Shown here: positions 1-7,506 of the stretch, one piece after another
Layout: every line of letters starts with the position of its first letter
Numbering within the stretch: the stretch's first letter is position 1
Assembly: GCA_017415945.1 (NCBI GenBank)
Contig: JAFQDR010000232.1
Coordinates: 1 to 20,181, forward strand
Direction: 5' to 3'
From: Oscillospiraceae bacterium
Lineage (GTDB): Bacteria > Bacillota_A > Clostridia > Oscillospirales > Oscillospiraceae
DNA: 20,181 nucleotides
The notes under the pieces: generated by a model
Told to the model about the DNA's origin: nothing
The model's input: the letters and a program-made list of their open reading frames with translations, nothing else
Databases searched by the model: none
Translations under genes and position numbers: made by a program

Positions 1-471
1 AAGCTCATGGATTATGCCGAACTGTCAAAGCGGGCATCTTCGGCATCGACACGGTTTTCCGAACTCTCCGATAAGATCAAAGCTGCCGAAAAGCGCATGG
101 CAGAGATTGCTATCATGCAGAAACAGATCATCAATTACGCAAAGACCCGCGAGACGTATGTGGCGTACCGCAAAGCCGGTTACTCCAAAAAGTTTCTTTC
201 GGAGCATGAGAGCGAGATCACGCTGCACAAGGCGGCAAAGAAATACTTTGACGAACAGGGCGTGACGAAGCTGCCCACGGTCAAGAGCCTGCAGGCAGAA
301 TATGCCGCACTGATCGCAGAGAAAAAGGCGCTGTATCCGGAGTACCGCAAGGCACGGGATGATATGAAAGAACTTCTGACCGCAAAGGCGAATATTGACC
401 GGTTCCTGGGAAAAGAAAATGACCGCAACATCCCTGATGCGGAGAAAGAAAAAGAGACGGAACAGCGTTGA
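1..471 (+). CDS. Relaxase/mobilisation nuclease, C-terminal fragment (5' end outside window)
   Basis: The reading frame is open from the first base of the window, so the ATG at 7 is probably internal. The visible 156 residues are highly charged and helical, with a coiled-coil-like stretch (SDKIKAAEKRMAEI), then YAKTRETYVAYRKAGYSKKF, KLPTVKSLQAEYAAL and MKELLTAKANIDRFLG. I recognise these blocks as the C-terminal tail of relaxases found on Firmicutes ICEs and mobilisable elements. The catalytic N-terminal part (tyrosine and HUH histidines) lies upstream and cannot be checked. A relaxase nicks the element at oriT and pilots the strand during conjugation. The gene ends with TGA at 469-471 and is followed by hairpins, not another mobilisation gene, so it marks the edge of the backbone before the cargo. 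Family assignment rests on remembered motifs; confidence is high for relaxase tail and lower for subfamily. Confidence 0.8.
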   Translation, partial: KLMDYAELSKRASSASTRFSELSDKIKAAEKRMAEIAIMQKQIINYAKTRETYVAYRKAGYSKKFLSEHESEITLHKAAKKYFDEQGVTKLPTVKSLQAEYAALIAEKKALYPEYRKARDDMKELLTAKANIDRFLGKENDRNIPDAEKEKETEQR

Positions 472-487
472 GCTGAACCGTCCAAAA

Positions 488-645
488 GCGATTTGCAAAA
501 TCGCGCAGCCGCAGGATTTATCCTGCGTTCCAAATCACACAAGGCTGTGATTTGCGGGGATTGGGGCAGAGCACCAACAAGCACTGAAACGCTGGTTTCC
601 GTGAGAGCGGAAATCGGCGGTTTCGCCTGTTTGTATATACACAGG
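488..645. repeat. Ladder of six consecutive inverted repeats downstream of the relaxase
   Basis: Six dyads follow each other with little spacing. (1) GCGATTT/AAATCGC, 488-494 with 498-504, loop GCA. (2) CGCAGGAT/ATCCTGCG, 510-517 with 520-527, loop TT. (3) CAAATCACA/TGTGATTTG, 531-539 with 546-554. (4) TTTCCG/CGGAAA, 596-601 with 608-613. (5) GGCG/CGCC, 616-619 with 624-627. (6) CCTGT/ACAGG, 626-630 with 641-645, around an AT-rich core. The first three are perfect with 7-9 bp stems. None has a clean T-run, so simple rho-independent termination is not obvious. No convincing gene lies between 472 and 785. Possible roles are RNA 3'-end protection, a single-strand DNA structure used in transfer, or a recombination-prone boundary. 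Confidence 0.75.
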
Positions 646-725
646 CATTGCTTGCCGGTTTCTCCGTACCGTCTTTTTTCTATCTCCTGAAATGTAAACA
701 CTTTATAACTATATTTGGCTACACC

Positions 726-754
726 TTGAAAATATTCGGATATTCGTATATAAT
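726..754 (+). promoter_or_regulatory. Sigma-A promoter of the HTH/RR/stalk/HK operon
   Basis: TTGAAA at 726-731 and TATAAT at 749-754 are separated by exactly 17 bp, a near-consensus housekeeping promoter about 30 bp before the first start codon. The spacer holds a direct repeat, ATATTCGG at 732-739 and ATATTCGT at 740-747. A related ATATTTGG lies at 711-718, 21 bp upstream of the first. Direct repeats at helical spacing are typical of OmpR-family sites, so autoregulation by the encoded response regulator is plausible but inferred. Confidence 0.75.
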
Positions 755-785
755 AGTATCAGAAAAACACGAAACAGAGGTTTTT

Positions 786-983
786 ATGAAAGGTTATATT
801 TCAATCAGAGAAGCAGCACAAAAATGGAATATTTCAGAAAGACGTGTGAATCAATACTGTTCTGATGGGCGTATTCCCGGTGCGGAACGCTTTGGACGTT
901 CGTGGGCTATACCGGAAAATGCAGAAAAACCGACTGATCCCCGTGCTGAAAAAAGCAAAAAAGAAAAGGAGAAACAGGCATGA
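786..983 (+). CDS. Small excisionase/MerR-like helix-turn-helix protein (65 aa)
   Basis: The start at 786 is chosen because AGAGG (776-780) precedes it at normal spacing and the strong promoter lies just upstream. An in-frame upstream extension would run across the promoter. Residues 5-45 form one winged-HTH of the excisionase/MerR-like kind, with SIREAAQKWNISERRVNQYC as helix-turn-helix and GRIPGAERFGRSWAIP as wing. The last 20 residues are a charged Lys/Glu tail. The protein is probably a DNA-binding regulator rather than a true excisionase, because it heads a two-component operon and overlaps the response regulator by ATGA at 980-983, indicating translational coupling. Its HTH closely matches the N-terminus of the regulator starting at 5671 (GRIPGAVKHGNSWLIP), so the two may share or compete for operators. 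The target is not known. Confidence 0.8.
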   Translation: MKGYISIREAAQKWNISERRVNQYCSDGRIPGAERFGRSWAIPENAEKPTDPRAEKSKKEKEKQA

Positions 984-1696
984 CTCCTTTTCATATTCTG
1001 CTCGTAGAAGACGAAAAAGCAATGCGTGAGTTTATATCTGAGCAGCTGCGGAACGAAGGATATCGTGTCTCAGAAGCTGAGAACATCGCAAAGGCGGAGC
1101 TTTGGCTGAAGCATGAGCAGGCAGATTTAATTGTGCTTGATATCCTGCTGCCGGACGGCTCGGGTTTGGAGCTTTGCCGTAATCTGCGTGGTATTACCTC
1201 TTCTCCTATTCTGTTTGTAACCTGTCTCAGTGAAAAAAGCCAAATCGTACAGGGACTTCGTGCGGGTGCAGATGACTATATTATTAAACCATTTGATACT
1301 AATGAGCTGATCGCTCGTATTGAAGTACAACTTCGCAGATTGAAGCGATTTCAGCAGAATGTACCGGACTATCTGCCCCCATCTCTTACTTTGGAATCGG
1401 ATGAACGACGTGCAAAGTGGAACGGTGAAGATTTGGTACTCAGCCCGAAAGAATATCAGCTTCTTGCGGTTTTATGCCGCAACCGTAACAGATACACAAG
1501 TGCTGAAGAATTATATTCGGAGATATGGGGTATGTCTGTCCAGGATGATATACGGACGGTGAAAGTGCATATCAGCGGATTGCGCCGCAAGCTGTGTCAT
1601 GCCGCGGGAGATAATGCTTTTGAACTCATCTTCCGAAAGGAACGTGGATACCGTCTGGATTTCATTGATAAACAGACAGGGAGGGATAACAGATGA
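980..1696 (+). CDS. OmpR/PhoB-family response regulator
   Basis: This 238-aa protein has the two standard domains. The receiver spans about residues 4-120 with acidic pair E10/D11, phospho-acceptor D54 ([13 protein letters not shown]), T81 (ILFVTC) and K103 (DDYIIKPF), so every catalytic residue is present. The winged-helix DNA-binding domain spans about 135-233 ([34 protein letters not shown]). AGGAG at 967-971 serves the ATG at 980, which overlaps the stop of the HTH gene. The next gene begins within this stop. The co-encoded kinase two genes downstream is the expected phosphodonor. It probably activates or represses its own operon and perhaps the cargo promoters; the direct repeats at 711-747 are candidate sites. 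The family call is secure and the regulon is inferred. Confidence 0.93.
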   Translation: MTPFHILLVEDEKAMREFISEQLRNEGYRVSEAENIAKAELWLKHEQADLIVLDILLPDGSGLELCRNLRGITSSPILFVTCLSEKSQIVQGLRAGADDYIIKPFDTNELIARIEVQLRRLKRFQQNVPDYLPPSLTLESDERRAKWNGEDLVLSPKEYQLLAVLCRNRNRYTSAEELYSEIWGMSVQDDIRTVKVHISGLRRKLCHAAGDNAFELIFRKERGYRLDFIDKQTGRDNR

Positions 1697-3636
1697 TCAT
1701 GCGGCTGATTTCAATCATATTGGCTGTTTTGCTGTTATGTTCCTTTCCGGTTTATGCTCTGACCCCTCCGAATCTCGACAGTCCGCAAGAGGCAGGTCCG
1801 TACATATTATGTGCAGAATATGACCGACCGGATCTTGCCACCTGGCCATACATCAAGAACGTCATTGTCCTTGAATATGATGAGGAGCTGAAAATACAGG
1901 AAACGGACACAGCATCAGGCAATATGCTGCCGTTACAAATGGCATATACCTGTGAAAACGGAGAAACAATTAACGTCGATGTAATCTGGGATATTTCCGT
2001 TGAATCGTTGAAGCTGCCGGGACTGCATCAGGTCATTGGTTATCCCGTAACGGATGATACATCCGTTTTTCTTGCCGAAGGATACGACGGGAAAGTTACA
2101 TGGCCTGTCTTTCGCAAAGGCGGCGAACCGTTGGAAATTGCCAGTCTGCAAAAGCCTCTTGTACGTAATTCATTGATTGCCCTAAATGGTGATATGTCAG
2201 CTATCAACATCTCAACCGACGGACGAAAATGGGGTACCGGCACGGATGGCATTATCATCAGTGATGATAATTGGAAACACACATTGGATGTTTCAGAAGT
2301 TGATCTCTCAGCTGCAGGAGCATATACAGTGATTGTTATGCAGGAACTTCCGGAGTGGCTTTCAGCAAATGACGGGGACAGAATCAGTCAGCACACCGTC
2401 TATGTACTGCCTGACGACCGTATTGAGATTTTTGCAGTAGTCGATACACTTGTAACACATAGAAAAGAACAAATATCGGGCTGCGAGCTTGTTATCAAAT
2501 GGTTATATGACAGCACAAATGTAACGGAAGCGGTTTTGCAGCGTATGGACGAAAACGGTCAGTGGGTCGATTGCGAAAAGAGCTGGTATCGGTACAGTGC
2601 ACCTTCAAAATTTGTTGAAGGTTCTACCGCCAAGCTTGGTTTGCGCCTGTTAGAGATTCCTGCCGGAACAGAACATACCCTGCGTCTGCGTTACATGGAT
2701 GTGATTGACGGCGAATCCATCGAACGGTTTACAATGCCAATCACACTTACTGTACCGGAAAACATTCTGGAAATACTGGCTGATGCAGACGGCAATATTC
2801 CGGCAAAACTGGATATTGGCGGAGACCGTGATGAGGATGATTTCGGAGATCAGGGAGAAGAACCTCCGCACGGTGAGATTATTCCACCACCAGAAACTGA
2901 ACCAAAGCCCGAGACTGAGCCGAAACCTGAGACTGAGCCGAAACCCGAGACTGAACCGGAGCCCGAGACTGAGCCGAAACCTGAGACTGAACCGGAACCT
3001 GAGACTGAACCGGAACCCGAGACTGAACCGGAACCCGAGACTGAACCGGAACCCGAGACTGAACCGGAACCCAAGCCCGAGCCGGAGCCCGAGACTGAAC
3101 CGGAGCCCGAGACTGAACCGAAACCCGAGACTGAACCGGAGCCCGAGACTGAACCGGAACCCGAGACTGAACCGGAACCCGAGACTGAACCGGAGCCCGA
3201 GACTGAACCGGAACCTGAGACTGAACCGGAACCCGAGACTGAACCGGAACCCGAGACTGAACTGGAGCCCGAGACTGAACCAGAACCCGAGACTGAACCG
3301 AAACCCGAGACTGAACCGGAACCCGAGACCGAGCCGGAACCCGAGACTGAACCGGAACCCGAGACTGAACCGGAACCCGAGACTGAACCGAAGCCCGAGA
3401 CTGAACCGAAGCCCGAGACCGAACCCGAACCCCAACCCGAGACCGAACAAAAAAACGAAACGGAGCCTGCATCCGAAATTGAGCAAGAGACTGAAAAGAA
3501 TATGCCCGATTCAGTACAACCGAACAAAGCGGATTTTCTCGACAGTATTGATACCGTTATTATCGTCCTCAGCCTTTCTGTTCTTGGTGGAACCGCTTGT
3601 GTTCTGTTTCTGTATGGAAAAAGAGGAAGAAAATGA
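1693..3636 (+). CDS. Type I membrane surface protein with (ETEPEP)n stalk, co-encoded with a two-component system
   Basis: The 647-aa product starts with a signal peptide (residues 1-22, [16 protein letters not shown] then FPVYA). An extracellular region of about 360 residues follows; a segment near residues 90-120 ([20 protein letters not shown]) resembles bacterial Ig-like folds, otherwise I do not recognise it. After an acidic linker (about 377-394) come 30 hexapeptide units, mostly ETEPEP or ETEPKP (401-580), then a transmembrane helix (about 621-641) with cytoplasmic tail GKRGRK. There is no LPXTG motif. The Pro/Glu array should be an extended, negatively charged rod that carries the N-terminal domain through the peptidoglycan. 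The start overlaps the response-regulator stop (ATGA), with AGGGAGG upstream; ATG 1699 is an alternative. The stop overlaps the kinase start. This placement suggests an accessory sensor or ligand-presenting partner of the kinase, which is inference. Confidence 0.85.
   Translation: MIMRLISIILAVLLLCSFPVYALTPPNLDSPQEAGPYILCAEYDRPDLATWPYIKNVIVLEYDEELKIQETDTASGNMLPLQMAYTCENGETINVDVIWDISVESLKLPGLHQVIGYPVTDDTSVFLAEGYDGKVTWPVFRKGGEPLEIASLQKPLVRNSLIALNGDMSAINISTDGRKWGTGTDGIIISDDNWKHTLDVSEVDLSAAGAYTVIVMQELPEWLSANDGDRISQHTVYVLPDDRIEIFAVVDTLVTHRKEQISGCELVIKWLYDSTNVTEAVLQRMDENGQWVDCEKSWYRYSAPSKFVEGSTAKLGLRLLEIPAGTEHTLRLRYMDVIDGESIERFTMPITLTVPENILEILADADGNIPAKLDIGGDRDEDDFGDQGEEPPHGEIIPPPETEPKPETEPKPETEPKPETEPEPETEPKPETEPEPETEPEPETEPEPETEPEPETEPEPKPEPEPETEPEPETEPKPETEPEPETEPEPETEPEPETEPEPETEPEPETEPEPETEPEPETELEPETEPEPETEPKPETEPEPETEPEPETEPEPETEPEPETEPKPETEPKPETEPEPQPETEQKNETEPASEIEQETEKNMPDSVQPNKADFLDSIDTVIIVLSLSVLGGTACVLFLYGKRGRK
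2893..3432 (+). repeat. 18-bp coding minisatellite, 30 units ([12 protein letters not shown])
   Basis: Thirty in-frame 18-bp units, consensus GAGACTGAACCGGAACCC, encode ETEPEP with EP/KP alternation. One unit reads KPEPEP and one ETELEP. Synonymous choices are conserved by position: the first Glu is nearly always GAG, the second GAA, then Pro CCG and Pro CCC. This points to expansion at the DNA level. The units at the left edge and last positions vary more than the interior. Because the unit is a multiple of three, copy-number change alters stalk length without breaking the frame. Confidence 0.95.
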
Positions 3637-5537
3637 AACGAAATGAAAAAACAATCATCCTGATTCTTCTGATTACATCCATTCTGTTCAGTTTCCTGCT
3701 TCAGTTGCTTTGTTATCGTTATGACAACAAATATACCAACACAAGACCGGCGGCAGAAAATGGACGTATCCGGCTGAATACGGAGTGGTATGACACATCA
3801 CCGTTTTTCTATCTGATCGAAGGCTGGTCATTTTATGATGGTAAACTGCTGACACCGCAGGATATTGATGCGCATACCCCCGACGATCATTTTTATATCG
3901 GTCGCTACGGCGGTTTGAATCGCAGCGATATGACTCGCAGTGCAGCGGGACAGGCGACTTACCGAATGGTCATCGAAACAGATGGGATTCCCCGAACTTT
4001 TTCGTTGGAGCTGTGCGGAGTATATGACAAATGGAAGCTCTGGGTTAACGGCGATCTCGTACAGAGTGTCGGCTATCCGGAAAACGATGCTTTTGTGAGT
4101 CATGGCTCTGTTGTCACCTTTACGGCGGCAGATGAAATCGAACTGATTGCAGCTGTGGAATCGGACGGCAGGAATTTTTACAGCGGCATGGTATATCCCC
4201 CTGCCATCGGCAGTCAGGATAAAATTGCACATATTTCCGCACTGCGGCTCCTGATTCATGCTTCCGTGTGTGCTGTGACAATACTGATCGGTATTCTCTG
4301 CCTGCTGCTTTTCGCGGGGAATAAGCAATCGGCTCATTACGGATATTTAACACTTCTGTGTATATTCTTCTGTGGAATGACAGCATGGCCGATTTATCAG
4401 TATTTCGGGCTAACGGGCGGATGGTATGTATGGGAAAGAGTGTGTTCCTACGGAATGTTTCTAAGTCTTGTCTTACTGCAGAACCGTCTTTGCCGTATTC
4501 CCCGAAAGGTATCTGTCTTCTCTGCTTCGTTGGGGATGCTTGTCTGTCTTGCTGTCCTGATGCGACCGATGATACCCTTTCCGACAGCGGCAGTCAATCT
4601 TGCGTGGTCACGGGTACTTACTGTCTACAAGTGGCTGACTGCTTGCTATCTGATTTTCTGCACAGGTTGGGCAGTGGTGAAGAATGCACGGTATTCCGTA
4701 CCGCTGCTTGCCGGGAGCTGTGCCTTTGCAGCTGCTCTCATAATGAATCGTCTGCTTCCGATGCACGAGCCGGTTTTGTTCGGCTGGAATACCGAAATTG
4801 CAGGTTTTGTGTGGATATGCCTGCTGACCGGCATTGTCGGCTATGATGCGATACGCACTTACCGTGAGCGGGAAAAACTGAAGCACGAACAGGCGATTTC
4901 CGAAATAAGACTTGCGGCACAGACAGAACACGCAAGGCTTCAGCAGGAATATATTCGTGCAACACGGGAAAATCTGCACGAAAGCCGAAGCAGACTGACT
5001 TTGATCCGACATTATTCTGATACCGGAAGCTATGACAGTCTAAAAAGCTATCTCAATGAGCTTTCTGGAGATAGTGCAGGACTTGATTCCCGTCAGTACA
5101 CCGGAAACAGTCTTGCAGATGCTATTCTTACGCTCGTGTTTGCGCGTGCTGAAAAGATCGGTGTCTATATTGAGCGGGAATTTGGTTCATTAAAAGAGGA
5201 TCTTTCCATCCGAGAATCCGATCTGACAACCCTGCTCATGAACATCACCGAAAACGCACTGGAAGCACTTGAACGTATTGATGAACCGGAGGATCGCTGG
5301 ATGCGTCTGCGGTTAGACAGTACGGATGAGCTTCTTACCGTTGAATGTGAAAATGCCGCGCTCATGGGCGAAAAGCAGTTTGTCAAGGCTGACCGCCAAG
5401 CCCACGGCTTCGGACTTCCTTTGATTCGCTCGGTTGCCGCTTCATACGGCGGCAATGTTCAGATTGAACAGCAGGAAGAAAGTTTCCTGATCACAGTATC
5501 TCTGCCTATCACGCCAAAACCACTACAGCACGGTTAA
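3633..5537 (+). CDS. Membrane sensor histidine kinase, 7TMR-DISM-like architecture
   Basis: ATG 3633 is preferred over the in-frame ATG 3597. It has AGAGGAAG just upstream, overlaps the stalk-gene stop (ATGA) and begins directly with MKRNEK plus a hydrophobic helix (about residues 5-26). The 634-aa protein has an extracellular beta-rich domain (about 30-198; [29 protein letters not shown]) like the DISM/jelly-roll sensor modules. Several membrane helices follow (about 200-410), then a coiled-coil linker ([20 protein letters not shown]). The dimerisation segment places the likely phospho-acceptor at H449 in NLHESRSRL, with Arg at +3 as in AgrC/CitA-type HxxR motifs. The GHKL ATPase shows an N-box ([12 protein letters not shown]537/N541) and a G-box (HGFGLPLI, G592/G594). 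It is the obvious partner of the response regulator at 980. The DISM assignment is by architecture and moderately sure. Confidence 0.88.
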   Translation: MKRNEKTIILILLITSILFSFLLQLLCYRYDNKYTNTRPAAENGRIRLNTEWYDTSPFFYLIEGWSFYDGKLLTPQDIDAHTPDDHFYIGRYGGLNRSDMTRSAAGQATYRMVIETDGIPRTFSLELCGVYDKWKLWVNGDLVQSVGYPENDAFVSHGSVVTFTAADEIELIAAVESDGRNFYSGMVYPPAIGSQDKIAHISALRLLIHASVCAVTILIGILCLLLFAGNKQSAHYGYLTLLCIFFCGMTAWPIYQYFGLTGGWYVWERVCSYGMFLSLVLLQNRLCRIPRKVSVFSASLGMLVCLAVLMRPMIPFPTAAVNLAWSRVLTVYKWLTACYLIFCTGWAVVKNARYSVPLLAGSCAFAAALIMNRLLPMHEPVLFGWNTEIAGFVWICLLTGIVGYDAIRTYREREKLKHEQAISEIRLAAQTEHARLQQEYIRATRENLHESRSRLTLIRHYSDTGSYDSLKSYLNELSGDSAGLDSRQYTGNSLADAILTLVFARAEKIGVYIEREFGSLKEDLSIRESDLTTLLMNITENALEALERIDEPEDRWMRLRLDSTDELLTVECENAALMGEKQFVKADRQAHGFGLPLIRSVAASYGGNVQIEQQEESFLITVSLPITPKPLQHG

Positions 5538-5572
5538 ATTTTCTTAACCCTCCACATCCGGACGGACGAATA

Positions 5573-5581
5573 TGTTATAAT
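5573..5581 (+). promoter_or_regulatory. Extended -10 promoter upstream of the dual-HTH regulator
   Basis: TGTTATAAT (TGnTATAAT, 5573-5581) is a perfect extended -10. No -35 match sits 16-18 bp upstream, so an activator may help. ACGAATAT at 5566-5573 is the exact inverse complement of ATATTCGT at 740-747, also next to a -10 box. The start point would be near 5588, at the foot of the terminator-like hairpin. Confidence 0.6.
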
Positions 5582-5588
5582 AAATAAA

Positions 5589-5636
5589 CGAACACCGGTT
5601 TCCGCATTGTACGCGGGTGCCGGTGCTTCGCTTTTT
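5589..5636 (+). terminator. Terminator-like hairpin after the kinase / in the leader of the dual-HTH regulator
   Basis: CGAA+CACCGG (5589-5598) pairs with CCGGTG, a bulged C, and TTCG (5620-5630). An inner CCGC/GCGG stem (5602-5605 with 5613-5616) lies within. A CTTTTT tract follows at 5631-5636. This fits an intrinsic terminator for the kinase operon. Because it lies downstream of the extended -10 promoter, it could also attenuate the next gene. Confidence 0.65.
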
Positions 5637-5670
5637 CTGGATACTTGCGGCATGGTGTGGAGGTGAATGC

Positions 5671-6885
5671 GTGAACAAACCGGAATTTGAAACTACGGCT
5701 CAGGCTGCCGTCCGGCTCGGTGTGACCAAACGGGCAGTACAAAAATGGGCGGCCGAGGGAAGAATCCCCGGGGCAGTAAAGCACGGCAATTCATGGCTGA
5801 TTCCTCAAAATGCAGTTGTAACGAAATCCGGTGAATCAGGCCAATACGGGATACTCAGCAGTATACCGGATGTCTATCAGCTTGACCCGTTCCGCATTTC
5901 TATGCCTCTGCTCAACAGTTCCTACCCCATAGGAAAGATCCGCGAATATATCAACGCCATATCGGATGAAGATGACAGGAATATCGCGCTCGGTGAGTAT
6001 TTCTTTTTCAGCGGATATGCTGATCAAGCAGTGGAAATACTGGAACCATATCTGAACAGTCCCGATCCGTCACTGCGTTTTTCATCCAACCTTATCTGTT
6101 CCTTTGCCAATCTTTCACGCGGCCATATTCAGCTTGCTCGTTTTTCCATGAATCAGCTTCATGATCAGTTGCAGGCAGTTTTACATTCCGAAGCACCGCC
6201 GCACCTCCATGCTATCGGAATCTTTACAGCACACGCCGCTTCGGTACTGCTTCACCGTCCCATCCCGGATATACCGCGACTTGACGAATACTTGTATTAT
6301 CTTCCCGGCGGCTTAAAGTTGTACGCCTGTTACATCCTCGCGCACAGAGCGTATCTGGAGGGAGATTATCAAAAGAGCCTCAATATCGCTGATCTTGGGA
6401 TCGCATTTTGTCCGAATGTTTACCCGATTGCTTCCGTTTATGTGCACATCATTGCAGCGATTGCGCTGATCAATCTGAAGCGAATCGAGGAAGCAAAGCG
6501 GCATATCGACAGCGCATGGAAAATCGCAAAGCCGGATGATATTCTTGAACCGTTCGGAGAACATCACGGACTTTTACAGGGACTGATAGAAATATACTTC
6601 CGCGATCATGATCCCGAGGTATTTGAACGCATGAACAAAATAACGTATGCTTTCAGTGCCGGGTGGAGAAAAATACATAATCCGGACACGAATCATCCTG
6701 TGGCAGACAATCTTACAACAACAGAATTCACCGTTGCCATGCTGTACAACCGCGGTTGGCTGAAAAAAGAAATTGCTGCACATATGGGTGTATCCTTTCA
6801 CACGGTAAATGCACAGATCAAGACAATTTTCAATAAACTCGGTATCAGCAACAAAGATGAACTCGGACAATATATGCTTCAGTAG
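5671..6885 (+). CDS. Regulator with N-terminal excisionase-like HTH, helical repeat core and C-terminal LuxR HTH
   Basis: GTG 5671 is chosen because GGAGG (5659-5663) lies 7 bp upstream and the protein then begins at the conserved HTH; the in-frame upstream GTG lies inside the terminator hairpin. The 404-aa product has three parts. Residues 8-48 form an excisionase/MerR-like HTH (AQAAVRLGVTKRAVQKWAAE, GRIPGAVKHGNSWLIP). Residues of about 70-340 are helical, probably TPR-like (ALGEYFFFSGYADQAVEILE, YQKSLNIADLGIAFCPNV, KRIEEAKRHIDSAWKI). Residues of about 350-404 form a LuxR/GerE HTH (FTVAMLYNRGWLKKEIAAHM, SFHTVNAQIKTIFNKLGISN). TPR plus LuxR recalls MalT-type activators, but there is no NTPase. 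Two DNA-binding heads on one chain could bridge two sites. It lies between the sensing operon and the SLH protein module and is a good candidate activator of the latter (inference). Confidence 0.85.
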   Translation: MNKPEFETTAQAAVRLGVTKRAVQKWAAEGRIPGAVKHGNSWLIPQNAVVTKSGESGQYGILSSIPDVYQLDPFRISMPLLNSSYPIGKIREYINAISDEDDRNIALGEYFFFSGYADQAVEILEPYLNSPDPSLRFSSNLICSFANLSRGHIQLARFSMNQLHDQLQAVLHSEAPPHLHAIGIFTAHAASVLLHRPIPDIPRLDEYLYYLPGGLKLYACYILAHRAYLEGDYQKSLNIADLGIAFCPNVYPIASVYVHIIAAIALINLKRIEEAKRHIDSAWKIAKPDDILEPFGEHHGLLQGLIEIYFRDHDPEVFERMNKITYAFSAGWRKIHNPDTNHPVADNLTTTEFTVAMLYNRGWLKKEIAAHMGVSFHTVNAQIKTIFNKLGISNKDELGQYMLQ

Positions 6886-6911
6886 TGTATTCAATATTAC
6901 CATTTCGCTTC

Positions 6912-6948
6912 TGCTCCCGTTCGCTTCGGCGAACAGGAGCATTTCTGT
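6912..6948 (+). terminator. Intrinsic terminator of the dual-HTH regulator gene
   Basis: TGCTCC, a mismatch, then GTTCGC pairs with GCGAAC, a mismatch, then GGAGCA (6912-6941) around a TTCG tetraloop, followed by TTTCTGTT. It lies 26 bp after the stop codon and separates the regulator from the SLH module. The short, interrupted T-tract makes it moderate in strength. Confidence 0.8.
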
Positions 6949-7039
6949 TAATTCCTGCTTTTTTCTTGAAATACCTCTTGTTTTGTCAGTATTTCTCGTT
7001 TTTCGTGGCTTTTGAAAGGCAAAAAACGGACGGCACATA

Positions 7040-7094
7040 GCACGATTTAGGTACTCAGACGTGCGATGCGGAAATGAAAAATTCCCGGTATAAT
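7040..7094 (+). promoter_or_regulatory. Probable promoter region of the small Cys-rich protein / SLH protein module
   Basis: A consensus -10 (TATAAT, 7089-7094) lies 33 bp before the start at 7127, without a recognisable -35 or TGn extension, which suggests an activator-dependent promoter. An inverted repeat, GCACG (7040-7044) and CGTGC (7060-7064), ends 24 bp upstream of the -10 and could bind a dimeric regulator. The dyad is short and may be chance. The rest of 6949-7126 shows nothing else I can support. Confidence 0.35.
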
Positions 7095-7126
7095 ATAAAC
7101 AATAATGTATGGTGGAGGACTGTACA

Positions 7127-7441
7127 ATGAAACAGACAAGAATTCGTACCTATCACAATGACGGAGACACGCTTGAAATATGCGAAACTCTCCATGAAAA
7201 GAGCGGCAGATGGTGCGGTGACTTTTCCAAGCATGATGAAAAGACACGCTATACACCGAATGGCAGACCGTGGGTTGATATTACCTGCGGAGATGAATGT
7301 CCGCATTGCGATGCCGGGAGAGATGGCGGTAAATGCAGTTTTTTCCGACGTGAAAAAGCAAAAGATGTAATCGCCGTATGCTTTTGTGAAAAACTTCGCG
7401 TGGAGCCGGAAAAACTGCTTACGCAAAAGAGACTTGAGTAA
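7127..7441 (+). CDS. Hypothetical cysteine-rich small protein (104 aa)
   Basis: The start at 7127 has GGAGG (7114-7118) eight bases upstream; an in-frame ATG at 7109 lies before that site and is less likely. The protein has no signal peptide or membrane helix and should be cytoplasmic. It has nine cysteines, including W-C-G-D, the cluster CGDECPHCDAGRDGGKC (residues of about 60-76) and VCFCEK near the end. The pattern suggests a metal-binding, probably zinc, small domain. I do not recognise the family. It ends 65 bp before the giant SLH gene on the same strand with no terminator between, so the two are probably cotranscribed. A regulatory or chaperone-like role toward the neighbour would be speculation. 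Confidence 0.7.
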   Translation: MKQTRIRTYHNDGDTLEICETLHEKSGRWCGDFSKHDEKTRYTPNGRPWVDITCGDECPHCDAGRDGGKCSFFRREKAKDVIAVCFCEKLRVEPEKLLTQKRLE

Positions 7442-7506
7442 ATATGGCAGCTCACACCAAACAGTACGATGATATGGAATTTCTTTTTTGCACACAGGAG
7501 AATATG

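Noticed and set aside
488..645. CRISPR array
   Set aside because: The elements are inverted repeats of different sequence, not identical direct repeats with unique spacers.
493..690. 65-codon frame through the hairpin ladder
   Set aside because: No ribosome-binding site; its sequence simply reads through inverted repeats.
786..983. Calling the 65-aa HTH protein an excisionase of the element
   Set aside because: The fold is excisionase-like, but it is coupled to a two-component operon and no integrase is nearby, so a regulatory role is more likely.
2893..3432. CRISPR or non-coding satellite
   Set aside because: The 18-bp units are contiguous with no spacers and are in frame within a well-supported gene.
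2650..3527. Long open frames on the minus strand and in a second plus frame across the ETEPEP repeat (Ser/Gly- or Arg-rich low-complexity products)
   Set aside because: An 18-bp repeat without stops keeps several frames open automatically. The true frame has a signal peptide, a membrane anchor, a ribosome-binding site and operon overlaps.
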